From Fasciolopsis buskii (taxonomy: Eukaryota; Platyhelminthes; Trematoda; Plagiorchiida; Fasciolidae): a stretch of DNA of 64,000 nt. The stretch is from assembly GCA_008360955.1 (NCBI GenBank), contig LUCM01000101.1:26678-90677 (forward strand). The letters are read 5' to 3'. The notes under the pieces are model-generated. The model was not told the DNA's origin and searched no databases. It saw only the letters and a program-made list of their open reading frames with translations. The position numbers and the translations under genes were made by a program. This document shows, piece after piece, positions 37,826 through 52,013 of this stretch. Every line of letters begins with the position of its first letter. Position 1 is the first letter of the stretch.

Positions 37826-40266
37826 TTTATGGTGGTCCAACCGAAGCTGAACTGATCTGTGTGAGGACAACACGGTTTTCACTAAACTCGCTAGAGATCT
37901 TCCTGTGAAGTCGAAGTCAAGGAGAAAGTCATTCGGATTTTTCTTTACTGTAGTTTTTCTTGGGCTTCGCTCACTGACGTTCATTTGTGAATATACTAAT
38001 TTACTACCCGGGTGTTTTTTTATTCATTTGACGAACAGTTTTTGATTTGTTCATGTGATCTTTTTCGATCTACAAATTTGCGTATCGACTGTTGAAAATT
38101 AAAAAAAATGAATTGAACTACTTAGCAAAATACGTGCAAATCAAATTCTGTGCTTGGACAGGTTAAACTATATGTGATTCCAAATCTGAAACCAGACAAT
38201 GAATATCGACTCCATGATTTCATGAATTTCTAACCAAGTGAACAATTTTTACCCTCCCAGGGTTTTCGGACTAACGAGACAGATAGAACCACCATCTAAG
38301 CAAGAACATACGCACGCGAACATGCGCGCCGTTCGCGTCATGGCACATGTCCACCAAACCGGTTACTGTTTTCCGGGTCGTCTAAGCCGGTTTTACGTTC
38401 ATTCTATCGGTTCACACTTGATTTTGTAGAATGGATCAGGATAGGGTCGCGCAACTAAACGGAACAACCTGAAATAAACATTTGGGAAAATTAAGTTGAA
38501 TGAGAAAGTTGTAATAACATTTTATGCTAGATTTCTCGATGGAGTAGTTCATTTTATCATATTTCGATCAAATCAGCCTCAGTTTTAGCTCAACGTGGCT
38601 ACTAAATTATAAGAATACTTGAACCTACCTATACAATATTTTCTTACTTTTAAAACTGGCTCTAATGATAATTATTTGAATCGTCCGCACAGTAGATTTC
38701 CTGCCATCACTAGTTTATGGTTTAATGTTGTTAGGTGGAGTCTAAAGAAAGTTGGACGAAAATAATTTGGTATCAATGCGTTATTGTTTCCTTTCCTCCA
38801 TAACAATACCTCCAGCTTTTTCCGCAAGTCGTCAGTCTTTTTGACAAACTTTTCTAACTGGTTGTAACGGAACAGTTGTTCGTGTTCTCACGGAAAACTC
38901 AGTGTTAAGATAGCGGATGTGGGATTGAAGAGAATGACCGTGCAACAATCCCAATTGCGGGAACCGAAATTACGCTCAGACAGTCAGTGATATAAACGGA
39001 AATCGGTGAGGCGAAATCCGAGAGAGTCAGTGACTGACAGATTTGGTTGGTTATGCTTTCGGGAAATCTGAACATCTTGTCAATTAGCGTGGAACTGCAG
39101 GGCAATCAATCACACCGTTAGTCACTTCGTCAGTTTCTGTCAATCAAATATAGATTTACCGAAAATCAAAGTGAAAACCTTTCGCATTTCTACCTTGAGC
39201 TTACCAGCTCAGATGATATTCGCACAAGGCCGAGCTCTGTAATACTGAGTGACCGACGACGGAGCAACACGCCCACATACAAACATGCAGAGTTCGCTTT
39301 TCAGTCCCACGGGATGGAGTTCGAATCTAGAGAACATCAGCCAGGTGAAATCGGAAGGCTGCGATAAATTTTTATTGATCAGTACGGAATCGCAACGTCG
39401 ACATAGAAACAAGGTCATCCTATGGCTATAAACAATTCTTAAGATTTCTAGGCACTTTTAGGCATCAACCGTTGATAGACGAAATGTGATGAGATTGTAC
39501 CAGTCTAGTCTAATTATGTGGTCATAAGAAAATCTGACTGGCCTAGCATGACCATAATTCGTAGGCAATGGTAAAGTCAAATTCTAGCTACAGGTGCTTT
39601 CAAATGTCTTAGCTTAGTCGGGGATGGGTGACCCAAGCTCCCAGTTGGCTGCTCCTCACGAACCCTTCTAGAAGTGCTCCCAAATGACCGGGAGTCCTAA
39701 ATACCCGCGGCTGAAGTAGTTCTTACTTACTACCTTCTAGTAACAGGGTTTTCACCAAAGTGCGACGACGAAGGCCAATGCACAGCGCTCTCTATCCGCT
39801 TGCCTGATGGCCTGACTGGTGGCCAGTCCAGGGAAGATGGATAAACCCCGATTCGAAACCAACCACTGACGGTATACAAAGTATACGGCGATGTAGTCAG
39901 CGGAATTTGAGGTGGAGAGATGTCTGGATTCATCCGGAGAGCGTATGAACTGATTCACCAGTTACCTACTCCCTATTGAATACGATGTCCTCGAATTATC
40001 ATACTGCCTTGTAGATTACACCATTTGGTCAAAGGCTCGAGGTAGGGTTCTCTAAGTCAACCCTCTACTGCTATTTGGGCAACGTGGTAGTATCAATCTA
40101 ACTGGCGAACCATGTATCTTGATAGACGGTCGTTGAATCAGACATGGAGAACGGCAGGACTATCAATTGTGATTAACTCTACGCAGTTTTTCTTTTCTTA
40201 TCTGCCTTCCATATGTTTTTACACCACTCTGAATCGAATGGCAAATGGTCTGCACGGAGATTTTCG

Positions 40267-40267
<1 letters not shown>
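37826..40267. other. Unassigned interval
   Basis: Nothing coding was recognised. A run of A around 38,100-38,108 could mark a LINE tail. The stretch 39,600-40,000 is GC-richer and has overlapping minus-strand frames (65-68 codons) of the sort produced by old repeats. B-box-like GAGTTCGAATCT occurs at about 39,308. Confidence 0.35.

Positions 40268-40315
<48 letters not shown>
40268..40315. repeat. (TA)n microsatellite
   Basis: An uninterrupted TA dinucleotide run of about 48 bp. Its perfection suggests it is polymorphic in length. Confidence 0.97.
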
Positions 40316-40317
<2 letters not shown>

Positions 40318-41639
40318 AATTTACTGATCGATTTGGTTTTTGCAAGAGGTTATCGATATACTCCTTGAAGTAAACTGAATTTCAAGTCGTCCAAGTCTAA
40401 AACATTTGGGGTCCTGTTACTAAGCCGGTATACCACACGCGTTAGCGATGAGTAAATGATGTCCATATCCGAGTTCGAATCCATCGGAGATATAAGAATT
40501 TTGGCTCTTGAATCAATTAAACAATTTTGAAAATCTGAAACTCGGAAATTCTATTGGCTAAAGTACTCAACATGAGACATCTTGAACCGTTCCAGTGTAT
40601 TTATCGAGCTGAATAAAAAAGTTCTGCTGAGTCTACGCGCCACTAGATGTGTTATATCGTCGAACCTCACAACCGAGAACTACGCCACAGTATAAAGGCT
40701 GTTTTTTCGGTTTGGTAGACCTGTGGCTTATTTTGCAACCATAAAATCAGCCCCTTTTGTCCTTTTCCTCGAGTTAGAGCGAAGGCTGACTCCAATCTTA
40801 CCCCCACATATTCATTCTATTGGACCTTTGGCCCATGCCTCACTCATTTGGTCCCTTCGAGGTTTGTCGGCTTCACCTGATTTCTGAAAGTCTCACTACC
40901 CGAAGCCCATTCCTTCACGATATCCACCAATTAGATTGATTAACACTACACTTAAATGCACGCGTTATTTCAGACGAAAATTGCAACTAATATTGCGAGT
41001 TACCACCGTTCCCGCCTCCTGTTTTGTAGCATACCACTAATTCCATCAATATCAAGTAGTTCATTTGTCATGGTTGGCGTTCTCTGATGGGTTTGTCTAG
41101 AGCTGGGCAATCAAACGTTATATTTGCTTAGAGAAGTTCCTGCGTCTCCCAGAGCTCCGGCTTCTTCTCTGCTGAAGGAGTTGAAGACACTGTTGCGCAA
41201 TCCCTTCGATACAGACATTTCGCAAACCAGTCTACGAGTACTCTTTCACCCATTGCTTTTAAGTCCGATTATGAAATTTGATGAATATGCTCTCATAAAA
41301 CGATCGTAAGAATCTATTTACAAATTTGAAAGTCATTTAGAAGTCCATCTATAAGAGCTGCGGACTGCTGATGTTCATCTTATTTAAAGGAAACTGGTAC
41401 TCAAATAAAATCGGACTTTTCGACGCCCTATCACTTTGTGGGCTATCCGAATAGCAGTTCTGAAGCTACCGTGAGCAATTCCTTCGGCCAATTTTATTAA
41501 GTTTGATACTGAACTCCCGACAGTTGAAAGAAATGTAATACCAAGTCAGTCACCAGGAAACCGGAATGCCGTGTCAGACAACGACTGAAAGCCATTTCTT
41601 TCCTTGTCCTGAATTTCATCTTCGACCCACTGATCTCAA
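40316..41639. other. Unassigned interval
   Basis: No coding or repeat family was recognised. A B-box-like GAGTTCGAATCC lies at about 40,473 without a convincing A box or cloverleaf. Confidence 0.35.
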
Positions 41640-41960
41640 CGGGCAGATCAACTATTGCGGAACTAAAGGCCTTGTTTCTCTGAGTCATCTTTATAGAGGG
41701 GAGTTCAAAATGTTGTCTACGAATACTGTTCCATGGGGCGTGCTGCAGTGCAAGTTCTTGTCGTTTGGCGGGCATGTCTTCAGGTATGGCTGAAAAGGTA
41801 ATAAAACAAAGTGGTTCACGGTCTGAACAAAGTGATAGTGTACCAAAACGATGTCATCAATTGTGCGATACCACAAGGGATGAGTTTTCACACTAAATGC
41901 GAATGGAAACCGAATAAATCCTGGGCACTGTGGTACCCTGGTAGTGAAAGAATTAGAAGG
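41640..41960 (+). pseudogene. Ty3/Gypsy reverse transcriptase scrap
   Basis: Plus-strand remnant of a Gypsy-type RT palm. TNTVPWGVLQCKFLSFGGHVF (about 41,721-41,785) corresponds to the NTPWGLFQ.NFLPFG..VSP.IF block of this RT class. After a frameshift, HGLNKVIVYQNDVIN (about 41,814-41,858) matches the GL..V.VYQDDI catalytic block, with the first Asp of the DD pair replaced by Asn. It is clearly inactive. Flanking RT or RNaseH blocks could not be recognised. A second, longer fossil of the same class lies at 58.3-59.5 kb. Confidence 0.5.
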
Positions 41961-44900
41961 ATCAGGTACATTTACGTTCCATTACTCCCGATTCACCCCG
42001 AAATCCCCAAACACACCACAACCATCTCACGTATCTCAATTACCAAACGAGCGACTATGATCCGAGTGGTGTGAGAAAGTCTCGCGAAGTTTGATTAAAA
42101 AATGGCCAAACTTAGTTCCCTTCGCGCCATTCCAACCTAATGTGTGAACTACTGGTGAGTCCGAAGTAGAGATCGGAAACGTCTTAGAGCAGCAGTACTC
42201 TTCGAATATGCCCCAGATCTTCCTGAAGTCCCAGCAGGAATATATTCAGAGACATTGAAGGTAGCATTAATAAACGGGAATGTCATTTGTCACCCTTCTT
42301 TTTTAACGATAGGTTTAGTTGGTTTAGGCAAATAAATCTTCGTTTCTTACACGTGCTGTGAACCTGGACAGAAGTAGGAATTCAATATATAGCAAAAATA
42401 TTGTCAGGTGTATATTTTTATTCTAATGTTTTAAGCTGTTTTCCCTTGCTTTTGAATTCGGTTTTCCTCCAATCTGATTTTTATCAGAACGGTGAGCGTG
42501 CCTCCATTAACAACTTCACTATATTCACTTTATTCAGTCAGGCAGTGAAAATTAAAGATAGTCTAGTCAAACTGACATGGTTGTTGTGACAGAAGAAAGA
42601 ATTAAGAAGTCAGAATTAAATGGAACAAGGCTACTTTTCAAATGACTAATATCTAGTAAAGTGAGTAATTTCGAACTTACTTTTAGAAAAAATCTCTGGA
42701 TAGCGTGCACTCAATGCTCGAAAATGACTTTCTGCTTTGGCTGAACATGTGCCCACCGAAGCATACCGTCCGATCACTGCCAAGGGACGCTGGAGGAAAG
42801 CAGAAATCTCAATTTTACTATTGACGGTGTTGTCGACAATCAAATGTCGGTGAAATTAATCGAGGCTCAGTGGCAAAATCATCTGCCAGAGGAAAATTCC
42901 AATGAAGCCAAGAGGCATGGCTGACTCATCATCTGACAGACTGAACCGAACCATTTCATTCTCATATAAGCGGCCAACAGTTGAACACCAAACAGAAATG
43001 CGAATTTCCTTCCGAATTTGTTTTAGCCTGATAGAAGTAGGACGATAAATTGCCAATAATGCCGTGACAAAAGTATTCCACTTCTGAGGCCCCGCTCCTT
43101 TGAGCTTGTCTGGTGAAATGTTCACGAATCATTCCACTTCAAATTATCACGTATCTTCTGGTATGCCATGTGCCAGATTTTGAGTAATCTCTTTGTCGAC
43201 ACCATTCGTCTTACTGGTCATGGCTGCCAATAATTTCTATTCTGAAGCATAATACTTGGTAAAATCTTTCAGTTAGAATGAACCGTCTGTTTTCTTTGAG
43301 TTTCATATCGGAATTGCATGCAGACCGGATCACCGTTCTCTTATCATGGGAGGATATTCAAGATTCGGTTAAAAGTGAATTGCCGATTTCGAGATTCTTT
43401 TTTTTTGTGGTCACGGAATCCGTATGACCAATTGATGTGTCTACCAGCACAGCAATCAATTCAATGCACGAATATACTTTTCTGTATCTTTCACACTGGT
43501 GTGGTCACTTTGGCCGTTCACTGGCCCAGAACTCTAAAGCATCCACTTATTGAAGAACTGTTACTGTTTCCGCAGATGGTGTTAACATTAATCTGGACCA
43601 AACAGTCACAGATTGATGAAGCAAACAAACTCCTGTTGCATCATGCTACGTGAACTTCAGACCACTGTAATCGCTGTTCTACTCATAGTTTTTCCGAACT
43701 TATACATCCTACTGTTTTTCGTTGGAGCGCCTATCGTAGTTATGGGACAGAAACTTCTAGTCCATGCTTGACGTTATAAATACCAAATTACATCCGTCTA
43801 CTGACGAAAGTTTTGGGTTGTGTCCAACCCGTCATATTTCTTGTTTTTGTTGCTTCCGGTTTCAGCACTGCGCTACGATAAACCGGGGTCTGTCATACCA
43901 ACAAACGGTCTTACAGGAACAGCGTTTCATCTAAAAAAAGCAGCGATCCAATTTTCCCCCGGTTCACCAAGACCGACATTAGCTTCTGTCAATTAATTTA
44001 GCCTTTGCCCTAAATTGAAGGTCACTGCAAATTACGAGACTACAGGGCTAACATCAGATCGCTGCACCAGGTGCAGAATATGTAATTCGATAGGTTGTTA
44101 CGAGAAAGGTGCAGCACAGAAACAATAAGTCACGTGGTATAAGATTGGTTTAAATGCGCATAGCCTGAGGGATGCAGTAATGTTATTGTATTAATATTTA
44201 CAACCTTCCGGTAAATTTCTATCTGAATGATAGATAATTAATTGAAATCCCAAACTCCGGCTCTCGACTACATTGCAAAAGTGGGTTTTGCTGCGCATAT
44301 GCAGCGAAAATGGAGGACGTGCATAAATTCCCCGTCTAAATTCTTCCAAACGTGTCGAAGTCGACAACAGGATGCGCATATCACAATGCTCAAGCGTGCA
44401 TTGATTGGCGCATATTACCGGTTGCATTGAAATTCTCCATGCAATTGCTCAAACCTAGAGTTTGACAATTTCAACCACGAAATTCAATCTCGTGACGGGG
44501 TGAAAATTCGGATGCATACCAGAATAGTCCGTATTCGTACCTGCACAACTTAGCTTGGAAGTTGAACGGATTTTCGACAGTCCCCACTCATATCAGTTAC
44601 CAAATCACTGACGGATCATGATAGCCAGAAGCAGGAATAATGATGGTAAAATTATCTCCCACGCTATTGAAACAGGCTGGTTCTTCCTCATATGCCATCC
44701 ACACAACAGGTCTTCACTCAAATCCACGTGATCAGTGCATGTCGGAAATTTACGCTCTCGTGCACTCCCAACCATAATCACGCAATATTGAACTATGGGA
44801 ACAATGTTACTGTGGCCTTGTGCCCTTAAATCGTTGGATTCACCTTTAAAAAGTCTTCACTATTTGGTTTAAATTAAACTGTGAAAAGCACGTAATCTTC

Positions 44901-45547
44901 ACACATATGAGTTCATTGGATTGATCTTTGCAATTCGGGCATCGATCAGTTGCGGTATAGCCCCGCATGGTTTTGTGCTGACTCCTCTAGCTTTGTTTTC
45001 CTGACTTTTTTATCACCATATTAGAATCAATCAGTTGAGTGTTATCACATGCTGACAACGAGGTCACGTGAGTTTCACGTGTGTGGGAAACCATGGTCTA
45101 GAGGGCGGTGTAGTTGCGTTCATGAGTCACACAATGGTCCCCATGTTACGAACTGAGTAGACATACGTAAATTCTGATCAAGCTCATTAAATGAAATGAG
45201 ATTCTTTACCTAAAGCTGTTAGTATGTTTCACTGTTTACGAGATGGATGTTGCTATTTCCCTGTAACCTTCGGAAATCTGACGGTAGATATCCACCAACC
45301 ACCAGGTGCCAATCAAGCGAAATAACCTCATTTGTGCACAAAGGCCTACGAAGTCAAAGTCTGAATAAAAACTGCGACATGCACATTTGTCGATGATCTC
45401 ACAGTTTCTTTGCCTCGCTTCACATCGATTTACTGAGCATGCAGCGTAACTTTTCCAATCACTCAATGAGTTTATACGCAATTCACCAATCTTCATGAAT
45501 CATACTGAGGTCGAATATCTTATGTTTGACCTCCTTTACTAGTGAAA
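41961..45547. other. Unassigned interval
   Basis: About 3.6 kb with open frames up to 111 codons (43318-43653, plus) and no recognised family. An A-to-T rich composition dominates. Two CACGTG motifs lie 13 bp apart at about 45,065-45,083. Confidence 0.35.
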
Positions 45548-45690
45548 TAATAGTGCACACCATTTTTCAGGAGGGGGGCCATGGCCAGCAGAGGGTTGCC
45601 AAGTGGGGAAGATGACCGGCGGTGGGAGGATTCGAACCCGCCACCTTCACGTTCAAACACCACAACCTTATCCGTTGGGTCACCATGCTT
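45548..45690 (-). repeat. tRNA-derived SINE, copy 2
   Basis: Minus-strand SINE. Its tRNA-like head (from about 45690) has the A-box region TGACCCAACGGATAAGG and a perfect B box GGGTTCGAATCC (complement at 45630-45642). The head ends in CTCCCACCGCC, followed by the shared tail GGCAACCCTCTGCTGGCCATGGCC and AAAAATGGTGTGCACTATTATTTCA-like sequence. The A box is more diverged than in the 23.2-kb copy. Confidence 0.85.
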
Positions 45691-47974
45691 AATTACATGT
45701 CGTAGATAGATGTGATTGAGACTCCAACGGTCGCTCGTTTCTTGCTGCCGCTTAGATCAAATGTAGCTAAACCGAGAAAACGGGAGCACTTGTGTGAATT
45801 TGAGGGCACCTGAATCGAAGGTGGGCCGAAGGTAGCTCTGAGCTTAAAATGAGTATCCATTCGAATCAAAATGCTTCTAAATTTCACACAAGACAGAATA
45901 AGAGGGTATTTTGAAGTTCAGAAGTTGAACGATCTCTTTGTGCAAAACCAAAAAGATTTGTTTAAACAAAAGCTCAGTGGTGCATAACACTTTTACTGTG
46001 GCACCATCTTCAGTTTACGAACATTACCTCTTCCTACTCAGGCGGTGCATTTAATCTTCGCATGAAAACCGTTTGACCGATCGTCGGATATTTGCTCTAT
46101 CTGAAAGTGGAGATATTGCGAAGGCTTAAAGTGCGAAACATTTGTTAAGGATGGTACGTGTCTGATGCAAATCAATTTCAGTTCGATTAACCCATAGCCG
46201 TATTCCTCTTGAAGAATGAATATTCAGTACAGAGGTTACTGTGGTTGCCTATGCTCTTAAGTGATGCTGTCAAAAAGAAACTTGAAAAAGAGATAATCTC
46301 GTCTTTGCGTAAATTTTTCCCTATTTTCCCGCAAGATGACAAGTCGCCTCGATGGGGATCCCGGATCTTTGCTGACTACTGCACGGCGGCTAGAAGCAGG
46401 CACTGATACAACTCTTTTTCCACCTTCGGTCTCCGTAAAAAGACCTTATGCTGGAAATCTCTATTTCATTTTCAGTTGCCTACTAAATCAACAACACCAG
46501 TTAGAGGAAAGGGAGTAACAGATTACCCTACTTAGTTCTTTACTGGACATCCAATCGCTGCAGTTAGTTGCGAGAATTGTCGTGATCGAAGAATTCCAGC
46601 TTTCGGGCAAACTCGGCTAGCAGCGCCAGTGGACTTCCTTGTTACGCTCCAACTCAACTGACTCGACTTGTTCGCGAATTCCATCGGGGTGAAAGTGGAT
46701 TCAACAAGAGAAAACAAAGCCTTCATGACCAATCCATATTCAACAAATCAACAGCTACTCAACAGGACTAAAAGTCGGAGAAGTTCCTTCATGCGGAAGA
46801 TCCACACAGAGCAACTGAATGAGCACCCCGGAGATAATGGTTTGAGAGACGTTGTCAAACCATTAAAACCAAAAGCGTAAGGTTGCTGAAGCTATCGACC
46901 GGGAAGCAACTTCCAAACATCGATTTTCCAAGACGAAATCCAAGGATGCGATTTTGACGACGAGATCCCAAAAGGCAAACTGATTCAGTTAAAAGTGATG
47001 GAGACGGATTTCCCAGACACATCGATCCGCAAGTTCCCGACTGACAGAATTCCGTGTGGAACGAATGTCAGACACCATTAAAGCGAAACTAGCAGAATAT
47101 GGCTAACAAACCTTAAACGCAACTTTGAGGCTGTACATCGACGATGCTGGCGGCAAAGCATGGCGTTGCTAGAGTTATGGAGACTTCAAATTAAGTAGTA
47201 ATGGGATGTGATGTCTAGCTTCCGGGAAATTTGCCTCATTTGAACAGTTGGGCTTGCTTATTTGTCGTTGGCATCTTCAAATATGAATTCCACCCATAGA
47301 TTATCCGGCACTACTTCACTGAGTCTCTGTCAAGCTGTTTCGTGTCTATTGCAACTGAGAGGTCAAGTGCTCAGGTAGTCATTCCACTTGAAAATCGGTT
47401 TGTTGATAACGTTACAGTAATACAAGATGTGCTAAAGGGTTCGGCGATGCACTTGCACCGGTTGATTATTCTCGAACCATTATGTTTGACCGACTGCCCT
47501 TCGGGTTACGCTGTTCATGCACAGACTTAAGGTCATCCGGCCAACTTTAACTTCGGGAGAGCTCCCATTAGGGCTTGACAGCGGTGCATTTCTAACTCTG
47601 CGACCACAGCTCGAACACAGGTCTTTCGTCTGGGAGGAGTATTTGTTACTACCGCGCCACCAGCTCCCGTCCAGGTTAATCAGAATTGCCAAGTTCAGCG
47701 TTTGCAGACGACAGCCCCCAGCTTCGGCAGTAGGATATAATATTTGACCCCTATTGTGACGGTCAACAGCACACCATGAGGTCGCCACCTCCAATTTGTT
47801 CGTTCAGCCTTACAGTGACAACATCGGTAACGATAGTATTCGTCAATATTCGCTGATTTCAGAAGACTCCAGCATATCTTCGTCTGACTCAGTGGCATAG
47901 CTACAGTCTATGAGTTGCAACTAAGATGGTGTGTCAGCGCTAAAGAATTGTGAAAAATAGATAGGAGATTACGT
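45691..47974. other. Unassigned interval
   Basis: About 2.3 kb. The region 46.2-47.1 kb has several plus-strand frames rich in charged residues (for example 46668-46880), and 47480-47794 is open for 104 codons on the minus strand. None could be assigned. Confidence 0.3.
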
Positions 47975-48190
47975 GATGAGTCTACGTGCAAGTCACGTGA
48001 CATCGACCGATGCAATTTCGCTAGCGCCTGGACATAAGACCAGCCAATCAGAGTCATGATGACAATGCGAGAGTGAAAAGCAAACACTCCATAACGGCCA
48101 TTGACCCAAAGGTATTCTGCCAATGGTGTTTCTGTTTAGCCAATGTAAATACGAACGCGGCGTAAATAAACACGGGCTAGATTTCCGGGT
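47975..48190 (+). repeat. TATA/CCAAT LTR-like repeat, copy 3
   Basis: Begins TGATGAGTCTACGTGCAAGT followed by CACGTGACATCG, the counterpart of TGTGGTGAGTTTACGTGCAGG at 53125. It continues with CGCTAGCGCCTGGACA, CCAGCCAATCAGAG and a second CCAATG. The downstream TATA part is diverged (TGTAAATACGAA). The CCAAT boxes are the best kept portion. Confidence 0.55.
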
Positions 48191-51100
48191 GTGGGGGTCC
48201 TCCTCTTTTCTTCGGTTGTATAATCTGGGATTGGAGAGGTTCGAACATTTGCCGGTTATCTGTCTCCATGCCTTATTACGGCCGATCTCGGTTAGCACAA
48301 CCATTTCGCGCATACGTATTATAGGTTATGGGTCCTGGCTAACATGCTAAGACGCAAGGCTAAACGTTTGCTGGTGGCAATTGAAGAAAAATGGGCTTTG
48401 TCTAGGGCTTGATGCAAACCGCTGTCCAGTGAATTTTCAATTCGCGGACCGCTCACCCGATTCTCAGGTCAATGAAAACAACTGGATAGTCAATGCATTC
48501 CGTCTGGTGATGTTGCAAGGGCTTCGGTCAAGGGTGAAATATTTTGCATAGCGTATTTACGGACCTAAAAGCAGATAGCCTAGGTTTCTGTTGTAGAGCA
48601 ATTCGACATATTTAGGGTTGGAGATTCATGTCTTAATTAAGCAAACTGCTCAGAAAGCTTCCAGTGACTGGGTTCGACCAAAGATGTCAATGATATGGGA
48701 ATATAAAACACCCATGGAAAGCGTGTCTTGTTCTCCCTCGGTAGGAGTGAATCAAGTGGATTAGTCATTGTCTTCCACGTTTGGGTCTGTATTCCACACA
48801 AGTCTTGAAGTGACTAATAAAAGTCTAATTCTTTTCGGAATATCCATGTTCGTTACGTCCATGCTATCTATGACGAGTAGCGAGTGATGACGCTTTAGGC
48901 GGTCAGTACTGAGTTCTGTGGCTGCCGTTCCAACTAAGGTGCGGATGCAGTAAGTATCCGCGCATCGTCCTACCGGCACAATTTTATCAAGGGCTTCTTG
49001 TTCCTCTTCTCCTTCAAGTTTCTCCACCGTGCTCTAGTTCACTTCGAAACCTTAAAGGCTTCCTAGGTCGAATTTTCTGTGCTTTAGGATTTGGCATCAA
49101 TTCGTCTCGTAATTACTTTTTCTTTACCCGATCCTTTAATAAAAACGGCCGAGTTGTGTCAACCTGGAATCTAGAATTATGCCTAGAACAATGTGAAAAT
49201 TCTCCAAAAGGAGCTTGCCTTTAAGGGTTGTTTCCCACATCTCCCTTGGATTGGTTTCTGATCAACGCATTGTTGCCAAATCAGAAGAGGAACCAACGAT
49301 AGTTGGGTAAGTCGGAAAGTGAAACCAGAATACTCCTTTTAGTAGATTTTCACAAAATTAGTTCCTCGTCCGAATGGAGTGCTGTTACCGAGATGCTCGT
49401 TCAAAAACCGCACTGTCATCAAACAAATGCACGCAGATGTGAAAAAGCAGATTGATTTATTTTGAAGCCCAGTATACTCAGTGAGATCGAAACTACATTG
49501 TCCAGAAATAATTTAATCAACCTTAGCGAGAGTGAAAGTCTGTAGTTTCGTTATGCGCTAGGATCCACAAGTTCTATGAATAACAGACAAGTAGTTTAAA
49601 CGGACATTTGCCTTATTTGATTTAAAGCCCTGTAAACTGTTGGTGAAAGTAGCGCCTCAAAACAGATGTAATCAGGTTAATAAGCAATGTGGAGCGGACG
49701 AGAAAAAGATTGAATCGTTACCACCCCGAGCTGTTCTTGATCAACGCAAAATTAATCATCAGCGGGGGCTAGTTGCGTCCAGCTGCCGCCCTAGCGGTCA
49801 AGACTAAATACATGTCTACTCACGTATTTGAAGTTGATTTAGACGTCCAGTTATGAGTCGGGTAACCAAAGGAATCCAGGTCCGTGTGAGGACGACACCA
49901 TGAGGGGTCATGTGCACCGTTCAGTGGGCGAAACCAATCTAAGTGATCCGTTTGTTGTTAAATGAGAAAATCTGTACGAACATCCGTGTTGCCTAAAGAC
50001 AAAATATCTGCATGAAATTTTCATCACATCTAGAAATCATCCTAAGTAAAGGTCATTAAACTTCGTAAGATCCTAAGACTATAAATAAGACAGAACAACC
50101 GTTTCTTCCCTTCTACACCGCCAACAACAAGAATTAGACTTACAATGGTAGATGACATTTTTTTCAGCAATACAATTAGGATCATCAATTACGCTGTTGT
50201 GGTCAGCTATCGTAACAGCGTGTCCCGAATGGTTGTGGGCACAATCTTTCCGCACGTGTTGAACGAGACCGTGATTGCGTGCCAGCGCTGGCATACGTGA
50301 GCGTCTCTTAAGGTTAGCAGCAAGCACAAGCGCCTATGTGAAGGATCACGTGATGCACAAGCCATTACTCGTGTGCGACCCTCGATAAGTCCGATCTCAT
50401 TGATCCCAGTCCGTTAGACAAGATCAGGTGATTTGGGAGGAATGATAGCGTGCTGCAGGGCTGCGCGCACCGCATGTCTGCAAAATGTGGTGTTGGCGTC
50501 AAACACGGTTTTAGTCTGGCGCTTACATTATTGGTCCAAATGGTGGAGAAGTGGAATGCGATTGAGATCGACTTTTTGGACAGAGGCCCAGAAGGCGGAT
50601 GCTGTCAGGCTGACCGGTTCTGTTTTCGCTGTCCTCGGGGTGGATTAGTAGGTAAAATATGAAGTGTATTGATGACGCACCTTGGGGACATAAAAACAGT
50701 GCACCAATCGTCCTCCGCCGTTCCATCGTCACTTCGTATATGATCACAGATGCAGTGGCATGCTGTGTATATGCGGCAAACGTGCTCAGGGGTTCGTTAC
50801 CGTTCGGACCGTACGCGCGCAGACTTGTTTAGAGGTGTACAGAGTGTACGTCAACATCGGCGATTGTTTCTTCATTTGTCTATGGAGTGAATAGTAAATA
50901 ATTATTGGATAGTTTTTACTTCACACTGCTTTATCATCAAGATACCCCAACCGTAAGACAGGGAGAGCTAGTGGATAACGAACAGTATTTCATGTGTCAC
51001 AATACTAGACGAATTGCTGAAAGTAATGGACTTGACTGACGCTGCCAAAGCTTGGCTTAAATTTATTTACATACTAAGTAAACTGAGCAAACCAATCGGA

Positions 51101-51204
51101 GTGAACATTTCTTTCAGGATTTTTATGTGTGTATGCCATCCTCATATCGTCCTTGAAACTACGAAGCGATAAAGAGAGCAAACATTCTCTACTACTAAAA
51201 CGGT
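48191..51204. other. Unassigned interval
   Basis: About 3 kb. Minus-strand frames of 88 (48761-49027) and 82 codons (50079-50327) were examined; the latter is rich in Cys/His near its end (YHCKSNSCCWRCRRE), reminiscent of a zinc-binding segment, but no family fits. Nothing else was recognised. Confidence 0.3.
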
Positions 51205-51760
51205 TTGGCAACTGCTTATTCGCTAAACTCGTCTCGAATTGCGAAAACCGGAGCAGCTCTCGCGAAAGTACGGTACATGTGGGGCCGCCATGAAACTCGG
51301 CTTTTCCTCAAGGGAAGGGCGTACAATGCCAGAATTCACACTGATGTTTACGGTTGCGAGACCTGGCCTGTCCGCGTTGAGGATGCCCGGCGACTTTCTG
51401 TGTTCGACTACCGATGCCTCCGAAGCATTGCTTAAGTCTGGTGGGAACATCGGGTGCTCAGTGACGAGGTGCATGGTCGTGTGTTGGGTTCGGACAGTCG
51501 TCCTCTGACTGTGATAATTGCTCTACATCGCCTTCGGTGGCTTAGACACGTATTGCGTATGCTGCTTATCATCTAGCTTTTCATACTCTTTTTTGCATGT
51601 GGTGGGCAAGACTGGAGGAAGCGACGTGACGGTCGGGCTATGACTTGCCTTAGAGGTATGAAGAAGTAAGCGTCGGCTTTGGCCTTGGTTGGTGCTTCCC
51701 GCCTTCGTTGTTGGGGTCCAAGAGATTGAGACTGTTGTTGGTTCGAGACGCTAATATGGG
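51205..51760 (+). pseudogene. RTE/SR2-like LINE, 3' fragment
   Basis: 5'-truncated LINE on the plus strand. The first frame reads NSSRIAKTGAALAKVRYMW, RLFLKGRAYNARI, YGCETWPVRVEDARRLSVFD and YRCLRSIA before a TAA at 51433-51435. The sequence continues past stops and shifts with VLGSDSRPLT, LHRLRWLRHVLRM, GQDWRKRRDGRA and LRCWGPRD, ending in a degraded WFETL block near 51,755. It contains the same post-RT blocks in the same order as the copies at 30 and 37 kb. It is inactive. Confidence 0.85.
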
Positions 51761-51970
51761 TCAGTGGCGCGAATACTGCATGGTCTGTGAAGAGAACTCG
51801 TCTCCCTTAAAATAATTCGCAAACGATCAAAAAATCACAAGATGTGTACGGTGAAACCACTGACAATTAGTTTGTTGTGGTTTATTATTTTTCACTCTTA
51901 TATACTTGCCTTCTGTGAAACTCCAGTTGCGTGTTGTTGCATTGGCACCATGCTTGTTTTCAAGCCGGTG

Positions 51971-51972
<2 letters not shown>

Positions 51973-52010
<38 letters not shown>
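51973..52010. repeat. (AT)n microsatellite
   Basis: An uninterrupted AT dinucleotide run of about 38 bp, the second long one in the window. Confidence 0.96.

Positions 52011-52013
<3 letters not shown>

Noticed and set aside
40465..40485. GAGTTCGAATCC, a possible Pol III B box; similar isolated motifs at about 39,308, 34,215 and 63,620.
   Set aside because: None has a convincing A box or cloverleaf around it, so they were not listed as RNA genes or SINEs.
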